A DNA stretch of 64,000 nucleotides, taken from Bradyrhizobium sp. AZCC 2262 (GTDB lineage Bacteria; Pseudomonadota; Alphaproteobacteria; Rhizobiales; Xanthobacteraceae). Shown in pieces: positions 8,686 to 17,485 of the stretch. Under the pieces are notes generated by a model. It was not told the DNA's origin. It saw only the letters and a list, made by a program, of their open reading frames with translations, and ran no database searches. The translations under genes were made by a program, and so were the position numbers. The stretch lies in the NCBI RefSeq assembly GCF_036924535.1, contig NZ_JAZHRT010000001.1:7192001-7256000 (forward strand). Reading direction: 5' to 3'. Positions within the stretch are counted from its first letter, which is position 1. Every line of letters begins with the position of its first letter.

Positions 8686-9876
8686 CTACAGCCCCAGCAC
8701 CGCCTTGGTGATGATGTTGCGCTGGATCTCGTTGGAGCCGCCGTAGATCGAGACCTTGCGGTTGTTGAAGTAGCTCGGCGCGATCTGGGCGGTCCAGTCC
8801 ATGGTCTCGTTGGAGCCGTCATCGCCATGCACGTCGTAGGGCGCTGCGAACGGGCCAATCACTTCCATCAACAGTTCCGTGGTGGTCTGCTGGATTTCCG
8901 AACCCTTGATCTTCAAGACCGACGAAGCCGGGTTGGGCTTGCCCTTGCCGTGCTTGCCTTCGTCGGCGACGACGCGGAGCTGCGTGAGTTCGAGCGCCTT
9001 CAGCTCGATCTCGCAGGCCGCCAGCTTTTCGCGGAAACCCTGGTCCTCGATCACGGGCTTGCCGTTCTGCTCGACCTTGGAGGCGAGGTCCTTGATGCGG
9101 CGCAGCCGCTCCTTGGAGACGCCGACGCGGGCGATGCCGGTGCGCTCGTTGCCGAGCAGGAATTTTGCGTAATCCCAGCCCTTGTTCTCCTCGCCGATCA
9201 GATTCTCGACGGGCACCTCGACGTCGTCGAAGAACACTTCGTTGACCTCATGGCCGCCGTCGATGGTCTCGATCGGGCGCACGGTGACGCCCTTCGACTT
9301 CATGTCGAACACGATGAAAGAGATGCCCATCTGCTTCTTCGCATTGGTATCGGTGCGGCACAGGCAGAAGATCATGTCGGCGTGCTGGGCGAGCGTGGTC
9401 CAGGTCTTCTGGCCGTTGATGATGTACTTGTCGCCCTTGCGCTCGGCCTTGGTCTTGAGCGAAGCGAGGTCCGATCCCGAGCCGGGCTCCGAAAAGCCCT
9501 GGCACCACCAGTCGTCAACATTGGCGATGCGCGGCAGATACTGCTTCTTCTGTTTCTCGTTGCCGAAGGTGTAGATCACAGGCCCGACCATGCTGACGCC
9601 GAAGGCGAGCGGCGCTGGCGCGGGGTGCATCTGCAGCTCTTCGTTGAAGATGTAGTGCTGCACCGAGGTCCAGCCAGTGCCGCCATATTCCTTCGGCCAG
9701 TGCGAGCAGCCCCAGCCCTTCTTGTTGAGGATGCGCCACCAGGTGACCATCTCGTCCTTGGAGAGGTGACGGCCCTCGACCATCTTGCGCCGCGTCTCCG
9801 GCGGCACGTTGTCCCGGAAGAAGGCCCTCACCTCCTCACGAAACGCCATTTCTTCCTTGCTGAAAGCGAGATCCAT
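8686..9876 (-). CDS. pimC: Acyl-CoA dehydrogenase, pimeloyl-CoA dehydrogenase large subunit-like
   Basis: The protein has 396 residues, matching the PimC group. It starts MDLAFSKEEMAFREEVRAFF. It shows GFSEPGSGSDLASLKTKAER (FAD and acyl-CoA contact region, about 125-145), YIINGQKTWTTLAQHADMIF, and near the C-terminus FNNRKVSIYGGSNEIQRNII. The start at 9876 has AAGGAGG upstream; the frame stays open further back only through repeat DNA. It probably forms a complex with the adjacent small-subunit-like protein and feeds ETF. The substrate is inferred to be medium-chain fatty or dicarboxylic acyl-CoAs. Confidence 0.87.
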   Translation of the reverse strand: MDLAFSKEEMAFREEVRAFFRDNVPPETRRKMVEGRHLSKDEMVTWWRILNKKGWGCSHWPKEYGGTGWTSVQHYIFNEELQMHPAPAPLAFGVSMVGPVIYTFGNEKQKKQYLPRIANVDDWWCQGFSEPGSGSDLASLKTKAERKGDKYIINGQKTWTTLAQHADMIFCLCRTDTNAKKQMGISFIVFDMKSKGVTVRPIETIDGGHEVNEVFFDDVEVPVENLIGEENKGWDYAKFLLGNERTGIARVGVSKERLRRIKDLASKVEQNGKPVIEDQGFREKLAACEIELKALELTQLRVVADEGKHGKGKPNPASSVLKIKGSEIQQTTTELLMEVIGPFAAPYDVHGDDGSNETMDWTAQIAPSYFNNRKVSIYGGSNEIQRNIITKAVLGL

Positions 9877-9933
9877 CGGATCCTCCTTGTGAGCGAATGA
9901 ATTACATCCGTAGTAACGCGAACTCTCTGTCTC

Positions 9934-10050
9934 GTCGTCCCTGCGAACGCAGGGACCCATAACCACCGGCGCCAACTATGCGAAAGCCGTCTCCCCATGT
10001 GCCCCAAACGAAGGCCGCGGCGTATGGGTCCCTGCGTTCGCAGGGACGAC
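9934..10050. repeat. Palindromic repeat (GTCGTCCCTGCG family, second copy)
   Basis: GTCGTCCCTGCGAACGCAGG with GACCCATA is mirrored by TATGGGTCCCTGCG and TTCGCAGGGACGAC. It closely resembles 6323-6443 and lies within the pim-like operon. Confidence 0.83.
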
Positions 10051-10059
10051 GGCGGAGTT

Positions 10060-11748
10060 TTAGGAGCGACCTCCTGATGCGGCTTGTTGTTTCGGTAATG
10101 CGGCTGGCGATTGCTGCATGCGCAATTCGTGGCGCGACAACTTTCCGACCGGCGTGCGCGGCAGTTCGTCGACGAAATCGGCCGCTGCAGGAATCTCGTG
10201 CTTGCCGAGTTTGCCGGTGAGGAAGGCGCGCAATTCATCCAGCGTGAACGGCTTTGCGTCCGCTCGCAGCTTGATGAAGGCCTTGGCAGCCTCGCCGCGG
10301 TAATCGTCGGGAATGCCGATCACGATCACTTCCTGCACCGAAGGATGGGTGTAGATCGCCTGCTCGATCATCTGCGGATAGACGTTGAACCCGCCGGAGA
10401 TGATCATGTCCTTCTTGCGGTCGACCAGATAGAAATAGCCGTCGGCGTCCATGTAGCCGATGTCGCCGGTAAGGAAGCGGTCGCCGACGAAAGCTTCGGC
10501 GGTTTCCTTCGGCCTGTTCCAGTAACCCTTGGTGACGTTTGGGCCGCGGATGCGGATTTCGCCAGCCTCGCCCACCGGCATCAACTTGGTCGGGTCTTCC
10601 AGCGACACCACGTCCATCTCGATGCCGGGCAGCATCAGGCCGATCGAACCGGGCTTGTCGGGGCCCTCCTTTGGGTGTGCTGTGCCCGGCGAGCAGGTTT
10701 CGGTCATTCCCCAGCCGCTCTTCAGCTTCATGCCGACCCTGCGTTCCAGGATCCGCGCCACCTCGACCGGCAGTGGTGCGCCACCCGAGCCAACGCTGAC
10801 CAGCGACGACAGGTCGCGCTTGTCGAGATCGGGAAGTGCTGCGATCGCGATCCACATCGTCGGCACGCCCGGGAAGGCGGTCGCGCGCTTCACCTCGATG
10901 TCGCGCATGACAGCCTCGACGTCAAAACGTTGGTGCAGCGAGATCAGATGGCCCCGCCGGATGGCGGAGAGCAGCACCACCGTCAGGGCGTAGATGTGAA
11001 ACAGCGGCAGCACGCAGATTACGCGCTCGATCGGGTCGTTGCGCTCGGCGCGCGCCGGCTTGCCCCAGACGTCGTAGACCGACACGGCCGAGGTCAGATT
11101 GCCGTGGCTGAGCATCGCCGCCTTCGGCAGGCCCGTGGTGCCGCCGGTATATTGCAGCAGCGCGACATCATCGGCCGAGATCGCGGGCCACTCCGAAGGC
11201 TTCGCCGCGCCATCGGTGAATTGTTTGTAAGTGATGATCTTCGGATTATCCGGCAGCGCCGTCTGCAGCGTTCCGACCTTGCCCCAGTGATCATCCTCGC
11301 AAACGATCAGACGATCAAGCAAACCCTTGTCGAAAAACTTCAGCGCGGTCGGCAACAGCGCCGAGAGATTGCTGGTGACCAGCACGCGCGCGCCGGAGTC
11401 CGTGAGCTTGTGCGACAGCGCGATCTCGCCGTCGAGCGGCGAAAGATGCACGACGCGCGCACCCGCCTTCAGAGCGCCGAAGAAATTGACGGGATGATCG
11501 GGCGAGTTGCCGAGGAACAGCGCGACCGAACTGTTCTTGCCGTAGCCGGCGCGAAGGAAGGCGCCGGCGGCCGTCTCCATCAGCGCTTCGAGTTCGGCAA
11601 AACTGATCGGCCGGTCGCGGAATTCGAGCGCCGGCCGCGAGCCGAACTCGGCCGCAGCCTCCGACAAAAGGTCCGGCAGCGTGCCGCGCGCGATCGCATC
11701 GTCCCAGCGGACGCCTTGCGGATAGAACTGTTCGCCGGGATGGGTCAT
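10060..11748 (-). CDS. pimA: AMP-forming acid-CoA ligase (dicarboxylate/fatty acid-CoA ligase), PimA-like
   Basis: The protein has 562 residues in the acyl-adenylate family. The phosphate loop is YTGGTTGLPKAAMLSHGN (about 196-213), the A5 motif is SGWGMTETC, A7 is FLTGDIGYMDADGYF, A8 is the hinge region VDRKKDMIISGGFNVYPQ, and the catalytic Lys near the end is in RTPVGKLSRHEL. It activates a carboxylic acid to its CoA thioester with ATP. Order with the neighbouring genes matches pimF-pimA-(pimB)-pimC-pimD. The ATG at 11748 is preferred over a TTG at 11772. Confidence 0.87.
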   Translation of the reverse strand: MTHPGEQFYPQGVRWDDAIARGTLPDLLSEAAAEFGSRPALEFRDRPISFAELEALMETAAGAFLRAGYGKNSSVALFLGNSPDHPVNFFGALKAGARVVHLSPLDGEIALSHKLTDSGARVLVTSNLSALLPTALKFFDKGLLDRLIVCEDDHWGKVGTLQTALPDNPKIITYKQFTDGAAKPSEWPAISADDVALLQYTGGTTGLPKAAMLSHGNLTSAVSVYDVWGKPARAERNDPIERVICVLPLFHIYALTVVLLSAIRRGHLISLHQRFDVEAVMRDIEVKRATAFPGVPTMWIAIAALPDLDKRDLSSLVSVGSGGAPLPVEVARILERRVGMKLKSGWGMTETCSPGTAHPKEGPDKPGSIGLMLPGIEMDVVSLEDPTKLMPVGEAGEIRIRGPNVTKGYWNRPKETAEAFVGDRFLTGDIGYMDADGYFYLVDRKKDMIISGGFNVYPQMIEQAIYTHPSVQEVIVIGIPDDYRGEAAKAFIKLRADAKPFTLDELRAFLTGKLGKHEIPAAADFVDELPRTPVGKLSRHELRMQQSPAALPKQQAASGGRS

Positions 11749-11780
11749 GGATGCGCTCAGTGCAGCGTGCAAGCCAAGCA

Positions 11781-11866
11781 GTCATTCCGGGACGCTCGCG
11801 CGTAGCGAGCGAACCTGGAATCTCGAGATTCCGGGTCTGGTGCTAACGCACCATCCCGGAATGACG
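11781..11866. repeat. Palindromic repeat (GTCATTCCGGG family)
   Basis: GTCATTCCGGGACGCTCGCG with a GCGCGTAGCGAGCG hairpin, central TCTCGAGA, and right arm CATCCCGGAATGAC. It belongs to the same family as 7247-7342 and separates pimF and pimA. Confidence 0.83.
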
Positions 11867-11887
11867 TGTGGTGAGAGCAGCGCCCCA

Positions 11888-13984
11888 TCAAGCCGCCTTC
11901 GACTGCGCGGCCAACGACGCAAACGTCTTGCCTTCGGCGGCGAGACGCTTGAGCAGCGGGGCCGGTTCGAGCGAGGGATCGTTGGTTTCCTTGGCGTAGT
12001 AGGAAAGACGGTCGGCGATGTGCTTGAGACCGACCTGGTCGGCATAGAACATCGGGCCGCCGCGATAGATCGGCCAGCCGTAACCATAGAGCCAGATCAC
12101 GTCGATGTCGCTCGGACGCGCCGCGATGCCCTCTTCGAGAATGCGCGCACCCTCGTTGATCATCGGGTACATCATGCGCTCGAGGATTTCATCGTCGCTG
12201 ACGACGCGCTTCTTGCGCCCCAGGCGCAACAACGTCTCGTCGATCAGCTTCTCAACATCCGGATCGGGCAGCGCCGCGCGCGAGCCTGCCTCGTACTTGT
12301 AATAGCCCTTGCCGGTCTTCTGGCCGAAGCGCCCGGCCTCGCACAGCGCGTCGGCGATTTCCGATTTGATGCCGCGGTCTTTGCGCGAACGCCAGCCGAT
12401 ATCGAGGCCGGCGAGATCGCTCATCGCGAACGGACCCATCGGCATGCCGAACTTCGTCACGACCGCGTCGACCTGCTGCGGCAATGCGCCTTCTAACAAC
12501 AGCTTTTCCGACTGCTTGCCGCGCTGCGCCAGCATGCGGTTGCCGACAAAGCCGTCGCAGACGCCGACCACGGCCGGCACTTTTGCGATCTTGCGCGCAA
12601 TCGACACGGCTGTCGTCAGCGCATCCGGCGCGGTCTTGTCGGCGCGGACGATCTCGCACAGCTTCATCACGTTGGCCGGCGAGAAGAAGTGCATGCCGAG
12701 CACGTCCTGCGGGCGCTTTGTGACTTTCGCGATCTCGTCGATGTTGAGATACGAGGTGTTGGAAGCGAGCACCGCGCCCGGCTTGGCGTGCTTGTCGAGC
12801 GCCTCGAACACTTCCTTCTTGACCGCCATGGTTTCGAACACCGCTTCGATCACAAGGTCAGCGTCTTTGACGTTCTCGAGGCCGACCACGCCCTTAATCA
12901 GGCCCATGCGCTTGGCCGGCGCATCCGCCGGGATACCGCCGCGCGCCGCGGTGGCCTCGTAATTCTTCTGCATCACGCCCAGGCCGCGCTTGAGCTGCTC
13001 TTCGCCGGTCTCGATCAGCGTCACCGGGATACCGGCATTGGCGAAAGACATCGCGATACCGCCACCCATGGTGCCGGCGCCGATGATGGCAACGCGCTCG
13101 ACCGGCCGCGGCTTGGTGCCCTCAGGCACGCCGGCGATCTTGGCAGCTTCGCGTTCGGAGAAGAACGCATAGCGCTGCGCCTTCGACTGGTCGCTGGATA
13201 CCAGCTTGAGGAAACCTTCGCGCTCCTTCTTCAGGCCTTCGTCGAACGGCAGCTCGATCGCGGCGCGGACGGCATCCGCAGCGGCGAACGGCGCTTCGAG
13301 CCCGCGCGCCTTCTTGGTCAGAGCTGCGACCGCATTGGTGAAGATCGAAATGTCGGCCTTGGCTGCCGCGAGCTTGGCGTCGTCGTCGCGCAGCTTGCGC
13401 AAGGGGCGCTTCTCCGCCAGCACCTTGCGGGCAAAGGCCTCGCCGCCCGAGGCCGGACCTTCGACGATTTCCTCGATCAGGCCATTCTTGAGCGCTTCCG
13501 CCGCGCTGATCGGATCGCCGCTGACGATCATCTTGACCGCGAGTTCAGGGCCCACGGCGCGCGGGAGCCGCTGGGTACCGCCGGCGCCCGGCAACAGTCC
13601 GAGCTTCACTTCGGGCAGGCCGAGCTTGGCTTCCTTGGTCGCCACGCGATAGTGGCATGCCAGAGCGACTTCGAGACCGCCGCCGAGCGCGGTGCCGTGA
13701 ATCGCGGCAATGATCGGCTTCGGCGAGTTCTCCATCAGGACCAGCACTTCGGCGAGACCCGGGGGCTTCGGCGGCTTGCCGAATTCGGTGATGTCGGCGC
13801 CGGCGATGAAGGTGCGTCCGCCGCAGGTCAGCACGATTGCCTTAACTTCCGCATCCGCGATCGCGCTCTTCATGCATTCGAAGATGCCGCCGCGCACGGC
13901 GGCGCTCAGCGCGTTTACAGGGGGGCTGTTGACCGTGACGATGGCGATAGCGTCATTGCGTTCGAGTTTTACGACTTCGTTCAC
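11888..13984 (-). CDS. pimF: Fused enoyl-CoA hydratase / 3-hydroxyacyl-CoA dehydrogenase, PimF/FadJ-like
   Basis: The protein has 698 residues in two parts. Residues 1-180 are a crotonase domain with the oxyanion segment GTALGGGLEVALACHYRVA and LPEVKLGLLPGAGGTQRLPR (first catalytic Glu present); the position of the second hydratase Glu reads Lys (AVKM). From about 300 a dehydrogenase follows, with the NAD loop IGAGTMGGGIAMSFANAG and the catalytic His/Glu segment GMHFFSPANVMKLCEIV. It performs two steps of beta-oxidation. The GTG at 13984 is chosen because GGGAGAG lies just upstream; a further GTG at 14020 lacks this. It is the first gene of the pim-like operon, divergent from the IclR gene. 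Confidence 0.9.
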   Translation of the reverse strand: MNEVVKLERNDAIAIVTVNSPPVNALSAAVRGGIFECMKSAIADAEVKAIVLTCGGRTFIAGADITEFGKPPKPPGLAEVLVLMENSPKPIIAAIHGTALGGGLEVALACHYRVATKEAKLGLPEVKLGLLPGAGGTQRLPRAVGPELAVKMIVSGDPISAAEALKNGLIEEIVEGPASGGEAFARKVLAEKRPLRKLRDDDAKLAAAKADISIFTNAVAALTKKARGLEAPFAAADAVRAAIELPFDEGLKKEREGFLKLVSSDQSKAQRYAFFSEREAAKIAGVPEGTKPRPVERVAIIGAGTMGGGIAMSFANAGIPVTLIETGEEQLKRGLGVMQKNYEATAARGGIPADAPAKRMGLIKGVVGLENVKDADLVIEAVFETMAVKKEVFEALDKHAKPGAVLASNTSYLNIDEIAKVTKRPQDVLGMHFFSPANVMKLCEIVRADKTAPDALTTAVSIARKIAKVPAVVGVCDGFVGNRMLAQRGKQSEKLLLEGALPQQVDAVVTKFGMPMGPFAMSDLAGLDIGWRSRKDRGIKSEIADALCEAGRFGQKTGKGYYKYEAGSRAALPDPDVEKLIDETLLRLGRKKRVVSDDEILERMMYPMINEGARILEEGIAARPSDIDVIWLYGYGWPIYRGGPMFYADQVGLKHIADRLSYYAKETNDPSLEPAPLLKRLAAEGKTFASLAAQSKAA

Positions 13985-14055
13985 GGGACTCTCCCTGGAT
14001 CGTTTGTTCTTGGATGCCACGCAACTTGCGTTGAGTAGCTACGGTCGATTTCGCC

Positions 14056-14074
14056 AATTTCGCACTGCGAAATT
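14056..14074. promoter_or_regulatory. Perfect palindrome, candidate IclR operator
   Basis: AATTTCGCACTGCGAAATT is a perfect inverted repeat with 9-base arms and a single central base. It lies between the divergent pimF-like gene (start 13984) and the iclR gene (start 14150). A TTGACA hexamer at 14087-14092 could be the -35 box of the iclR promoter. Position and symmetry suggest that the IclR protein binds here to control both directions; this is inference. Confidence 0.65.
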
Positions 14075-14149
14075 TAATTCCACATCTTGACAGGGAGGGT
14101 TATTTTGAAGCACGTCCCTTGTCAACGAGCTCATCAGCAGTAGCGGGCA

Positions 14150-15016
14150 ATGAAACGTCCAGGGAAAAAGGTGGCGACCGATCGCAGCTTCGTCGTCGCG
14201 CTTTCCCGCGGACTTGATGTGTTGCGCGCATTTCATCCCAATGACGGGCTTCTCGGCAATCAAGAACTTGCCGCCCGCACTAATTTGCCGAAGCCAACCA
14301 TTTCCCGGCTGACCTACACCCTGACCAAGCTGGGTTATCTTACACCCGTTCCGCGTTTCGAGAAGTATCAGCTCGCGCCATCAGCCATGGCGCTGGGGTA
14401 TGCCGCCCTTGCCAATCTCGGCGTTCGGCATTTGTCCGAACCCTATCGTGAAGAGGTGATGCGCGAGACCGGCGGCGCCGTCGCCGTCGGCGGACGCGAC
14501 CGTCACAGCATGATCTATTTCGGGCAGAGCCGTAACGGGCTGACACTCGGCGTGCAGCTCGACGTCGGTTCGCGCGTACCGATTGCAACTTCGGCGATGG
14601 GACGTGCGTATATCTGGGCACTGCCCGATGACGAACGTGCCGCTTTATTGCGCGAGCTGCGCGACCATTACGGCAGCCGGTGGGCGCGGATGCGCGACGG
14701 CATCGAACGCTCGGGCGAAACGGTGGCGAAGTACGGCTTCGCGATTTCTGCAGGCGAATGGCAGAACGATGTACACGCGGTAGGTGTGGCGCTGAAGCTC
14801 AATGACGGAACTGGGCCGTATGCCTTCAATTGCGGCGCGCCGGCATTCCGCTTCACGGAAGAGCGCCTGATGACCGACATTGGACCTCGCCTGGTCTCGA
14901 TGGTAAGGAAAATCGAGGCAGCGCTGGGCGGCGCAGCACCGCAAATCAAAAAAGCAGACAGCAAGAAACTGAAAGCAGGAGGGAAAGTTGCACGTTTGGC
15001 CGAGGGGATCAGATAG
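14150..15016 (+). CDS. IclR-family transcriptional regulator
   Basis: The protein has 288 residues. The N-terminal winged helix (about 15-80) includes ALSRGLDVLRAFHPNDGLLG, then NLPKPTISRLTYTLTKLGYL as the recognition region. The C-terminal effector-binding domain (about 90-265) contains MIYFGQSRNG and GRAYIWALPDDER. IclR proteins often control uptake or catabolism of organic acids and aromatics. It lies between the divergent pim-like operon and the downstream Liv transporter with four binding proteins and may control either or both. About 70 bases separate it from livG. Confidence 0.9.
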   Translation: MKRPGKKVATDRSFVVALSRGLDVLRAFHPNDGLLGNQELAARTNLPKPTISRLTYTLTKLGYLTPVPRFEKYQLAPSAMALGYAALANLGVRHLSEPYREEVMRETGGAVAVGGRDRHSMIYFGQSRNGLTLGVQLDVGSRVPIATSAMGRAYIWALPDDERAALLRELRDHYGSRWARMRDGIERSGETVAKYGFAISAGEWQNDVHAVGVALKLNDGTGPYAFNCGAPAFRFTEERLMTDIGPRLVSMVRKIEAALGGAAPQIKKADSKKLKAGGKVARLAEGIR

Positions 15017-15085
15017 CCTTCACCATGACCGGCGAAAACATTCGCAAGGTCATTCCCGCTCCGTGATCAGGGCGGGCGAGACGAG

Positions 15086-15883
15086 ATGACGCAGGCACAG
15101 CTCGCGCAGGGACACGCTCCCCTGCTCGCGGTTCGCGACGTCAGCGTCGTGTTCGGCGGCATCATTGCGCTGAATGGCGTATCCTTCGACATGCACAAGG
15201 GCGCGATCCTCGGCCTGATCGGACCGAACGGCGCCGGCAAGACCACGCTGTTCAACTGCCTCTCCAGACTCTATCAGCCGTCTTCCGGCGACATCCTGAT
15301 GGAAGGCGCGAGCATCCTGACGCGTCCGCCGCACCGGATCGCCGAAATCGGCATCGGCCGCACCTTCCAGAATGTCGCGCTGTTTCCCAACCTCTCGGTC
15401 ATGGACAACGTGCGGGTCGGCACCCACGCTCGCACCTCGAGCGACATCATCTCGGACTCGCTGAAGCTCGCCTGGATCCGCCGCAGCGAGGCCGACGTCA
15501 ACAAGAAGGTCCACGAGATCCTCGCCTATCTCGATCTCGAGGACGTCGCGCATACCGTGGTGTCGGGCCTGCCGTTCGGCACCCAGAAGCGCGTCGAGCT
15601 GGCGCGCGCGCTCGCCGCCGATCCAAAAATCCTGCTGCTCGACGAGCCCGCCGGCGGCCTCAACCACGAGGAAGTCTATGTGCTCGGCGATTTGATCCGC
15701 CGGATTCGCGACGAGCGTCACATGACCGTGCTGCTGGTCGAGCATCACATGGGCCTCGTGATGTCGATCGCCGACCACGTCGTTGCCCTCAACTTCGGCC
15801 GCAAGCTTGCCGAGGGAACACCGGCCCAGGTCCAGGCCGACCCGGATGTCATCAAGGCCTATCTGGGGAGCAAGGACCAATGA
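15086..15883 (+). CDS. livG: Branched-chain amino acid-type ABC transporter ATPase LivG
   Basis: The protein has 265 residues. The Walker A is GPNGAGKTTLFNCLSRLY (about 47), the Q-loop region is GIGRTFQNVALFPNLSVMDN, the signature is the LivG-type LPFGTQKRVELARAL, and the Walker B is ILLLDEPAGGLNHEE, followed by LLVEHHMG. It ends in the LivG-typical VIKAYLGS. It energises import through LivH and LivM. Its stop overlaps the livF start by four bases (ATGA), so the two genes are translationally coupled. The true substrate may not be an amino acid; neighbours suggest organic acids. Confidence 0.93.
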   Translation: MTQAQLAQGHAPLLAVRDVSVVFGGIIALNGVSFDMHKGAILGLIGPNGAGKTTLFNCLSRLYQPSSGDILMEGASILTRPPHRIAEIGIGRTFQNVALFPNLSVMDNVRVGTHARTSSDIISDSLKLAWIRRSEADVNKKVHEILAYLDLEDVAHTVVSGLPFGTQKRVELARALAADPKILLLDEPAGGLNHEEVYVLGDLIRRIRDERHMTVLLVEHHMGLVMSIADHVVALNFGRKLAEGTPAQVQADPDVIKAYLGSKDQ

Positions 15884-16593
15884 CCGCGATGCTCAACATC
15901 AAGGATCTCCGCGCCTATTACGGCCAGGTCCAGGCGCTTCATGGCCTGAGCTTCGCCCTCAATGAGGGCTCGCTGACCACCCTGCTCGGCGCCAACGGCG
16001 CCGGCAAGACCACCACCTTGCGCGCGATCTGCAACATGGTGCGTTCGACCGGCGCGATCGAGTTCGAGGGCAAGCCGCTCTCCGGCAAGTCGACCGAAAA
16101 CGTCGTTCGTCTCGGCATCGCGCATGTACCGCAGGGCCGCGGGACCTTCACCACCATGACGGTGGAGGAAAACCTGCAGCTCGGCGCCATCACCCGCACC
16201 GACAAGAAGAGCATCGTCGCCGATATCGAGCGCATGTACGAGCACTTCCCGGTGCTGAAGGAACGGCATACCCAGCAGGCGGGCACGCTGTCAGGCGGCG
16301 AGCAGCAGATGCTCGCGGTCGCGCGCGCGCTGATGCTGCGGCCGCGGCTGATGCTGCTGGATGAGCCGTCGTTCGGCCTGGCGCCTTTGATCGTGCGCGA
16401 GCTGTTCAATATTCTCGGCAAGATCAACCGCGAGGACAAGGTCACCATTCTGGTGGTCGAGCAGAACGCGCAACTGGCGCTGGAACTGGCCGACCAGGCC
16501 TACGTGATCGAAACCGGACGCATTGTGATGTCGGGCAACGCCAAGGACATCGCGAACAACGAAGACGTCCGCAAATCCTATCTCGGCTACTGA
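15880..16593 (+). CDS. livF: Branched-chain amino acid-type ABC transporter ATPase LivF
   Basis: The protein has 237 residues. The Walker A is LLGANGAGKTTTLRAICNM, the signature is GTLSGGEQQMLAVARALM, the Walker B is LMLLDEPSFGLAPLIVREL, and it ends VRKSYLGY as LivF proteins do. It is the second nucleotide-binding subunit of the transporter. It overlaps livG by four bases and lies 11 bases before livH. Confidence 0.94.
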   Translation: MTAMLNIKDLRAYYGQVQALHGLSFALNEGSLTTLLGANGAGKTTTLRAICNMVRSTGAIEFEGKPLSGKSTENVVRLGIAHVPQGRGTFTTMTVEENLQLGAITRTDKKSIVADIERMYEHFPVLKERHTQQAGTLSGGEQQMLAVARALMLRPRLMLLDEPSFGLAPLIVRELFNILGKINREDKVTILVVEQNAQLALELADQAYVIETGRIVMSGNAKDIANNEDVRKSYLGY

Positions 16594-16604
16594 GGAGCAG
16601 GACA

Positions 16605-17483
16605 ATGGAGCTGTTTACCAACCAAGTCCTGGCCGGGATCGCCACGGGCGCGATCTATGCCTGCATGGCGCTCGCCGTTGTGATGATCTACCAGGCGATC
16701 GACCATCTGAATTTCGCCCAGGGCGAAATGGCGATGTTCTCGACCTTCATTTCCTGGCAGCTGATGCAGTGGGGCATCCCCTATTGGTGGGCCTTCCTGA
16801 TCACGCTGATCATCTCCTTTGCCGGCGGTATCCTCATCGAACGGTTGCTGTTCAAGCCGCTCGCCAAGGCCCCGGTGCTGACCAACGTCGCCGGCTTCAT
16901 CGCGCTATACGGGATCATCAACTCGGTCGCCGGCCTGATCTGGGACTTTACCATCAAGCAATATCCGACGCCGTTCGGATCATCGCCGTTCCTCGGCAGC
17001 CAGCTGATCTCGACCCACCAGGCCGGCATGATCGGCGTAACCGTGCTGCTGCTGATCCTGCTGTTCCTGTTCTTCCAGTACACACGGATCGGACTTGCTA
17101 TGCGGGCGGCTGCCGCGCTGCCTGAATCGGCTCGCCTGGTCGGCATCAACACGTCGTGGATGATCGCGTTGGGCTGGGGCATGGCTTCCGCGATCGGGGC
17201 GATCGCCGGCATCCTGATCGCTCCCGTCGTGTTCCTCGAGCCGAACATGATGCTGGGCGTGCTGCTCTACGGCTTCGCCGCGGCCGTGCTCGGGGGCCTG
17301 ACTTCGCCGCTCGGCGCCGTGGTCGGCGGGTTCCTGGTCGGCATCTTTGAGAATCTCGCCGGGACCTACATTCCCGGCGTCGGTAACGAGCTGAAACTGC
17401 CGATCGCGCTTGCGCTGATCATCACCGTCCTGGTCTTCAAACCCGCTGGCCTGTTGGGCCGGCCCATCGTGAAGCGAGTTTGA
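16605..17483 (+). CDS. livH: Branched-chain amino acid-type ABC permease LivH
   Basis: The protein has 292 residues, with about eight hydrophobic segments. Family hallmarks are the N-terminal QVLAGIATGAIYACMALAVV, NFAQGEMAMF, and the cytoplasmic coupling region RAAAALPESARLVGINTSWM followed by GAIAGILIAPVVFLEPNM. It forms the membrane channel with LivM. GAGGAG precedes the ATG. Its stop codon lies just before the livM start. Confidence 0.93.
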   Translation: MELFTNQVLAGIATGAIYACMALAVVMIYQAIDHLNFAQGEMAMFSTFISWQLMQWGIPYWWAFLITLIISFAGGILIERLLFKPLAKAPVLTNVAGFIALYGIINSVAGLIWDFTIKQYPTPFGSSPFLGSQLISTHQAGMIGVTVLLLILLFLFFQYTRIGLAMRAAAALPESARLVGINTSWMIALGWGMASAIGAIAGILIAPVVFLEPNMMLGVLLYGFAAAVLGGLTSPLGAVVGGFLVGIFENLAGTYIPGVGNELKLPIALALIITVLVFKPAGLLGRPIVKRV

Positions 17484-17485
17484 TC

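Noticed and set aside
10111..11805. Long plus-strand open frame of 564 codons
   Set aside because: It is antisense to the PimA-like ligase, rich in Arg, His and Gln and without any recognisable domain; a mirror of high-GC coding DNA.
12689..14038. Plus-strand open frame of 449 codons
   Set aside because: Antisense shadow of the pimF-like gene, crossing its start; composition is not protein-like.
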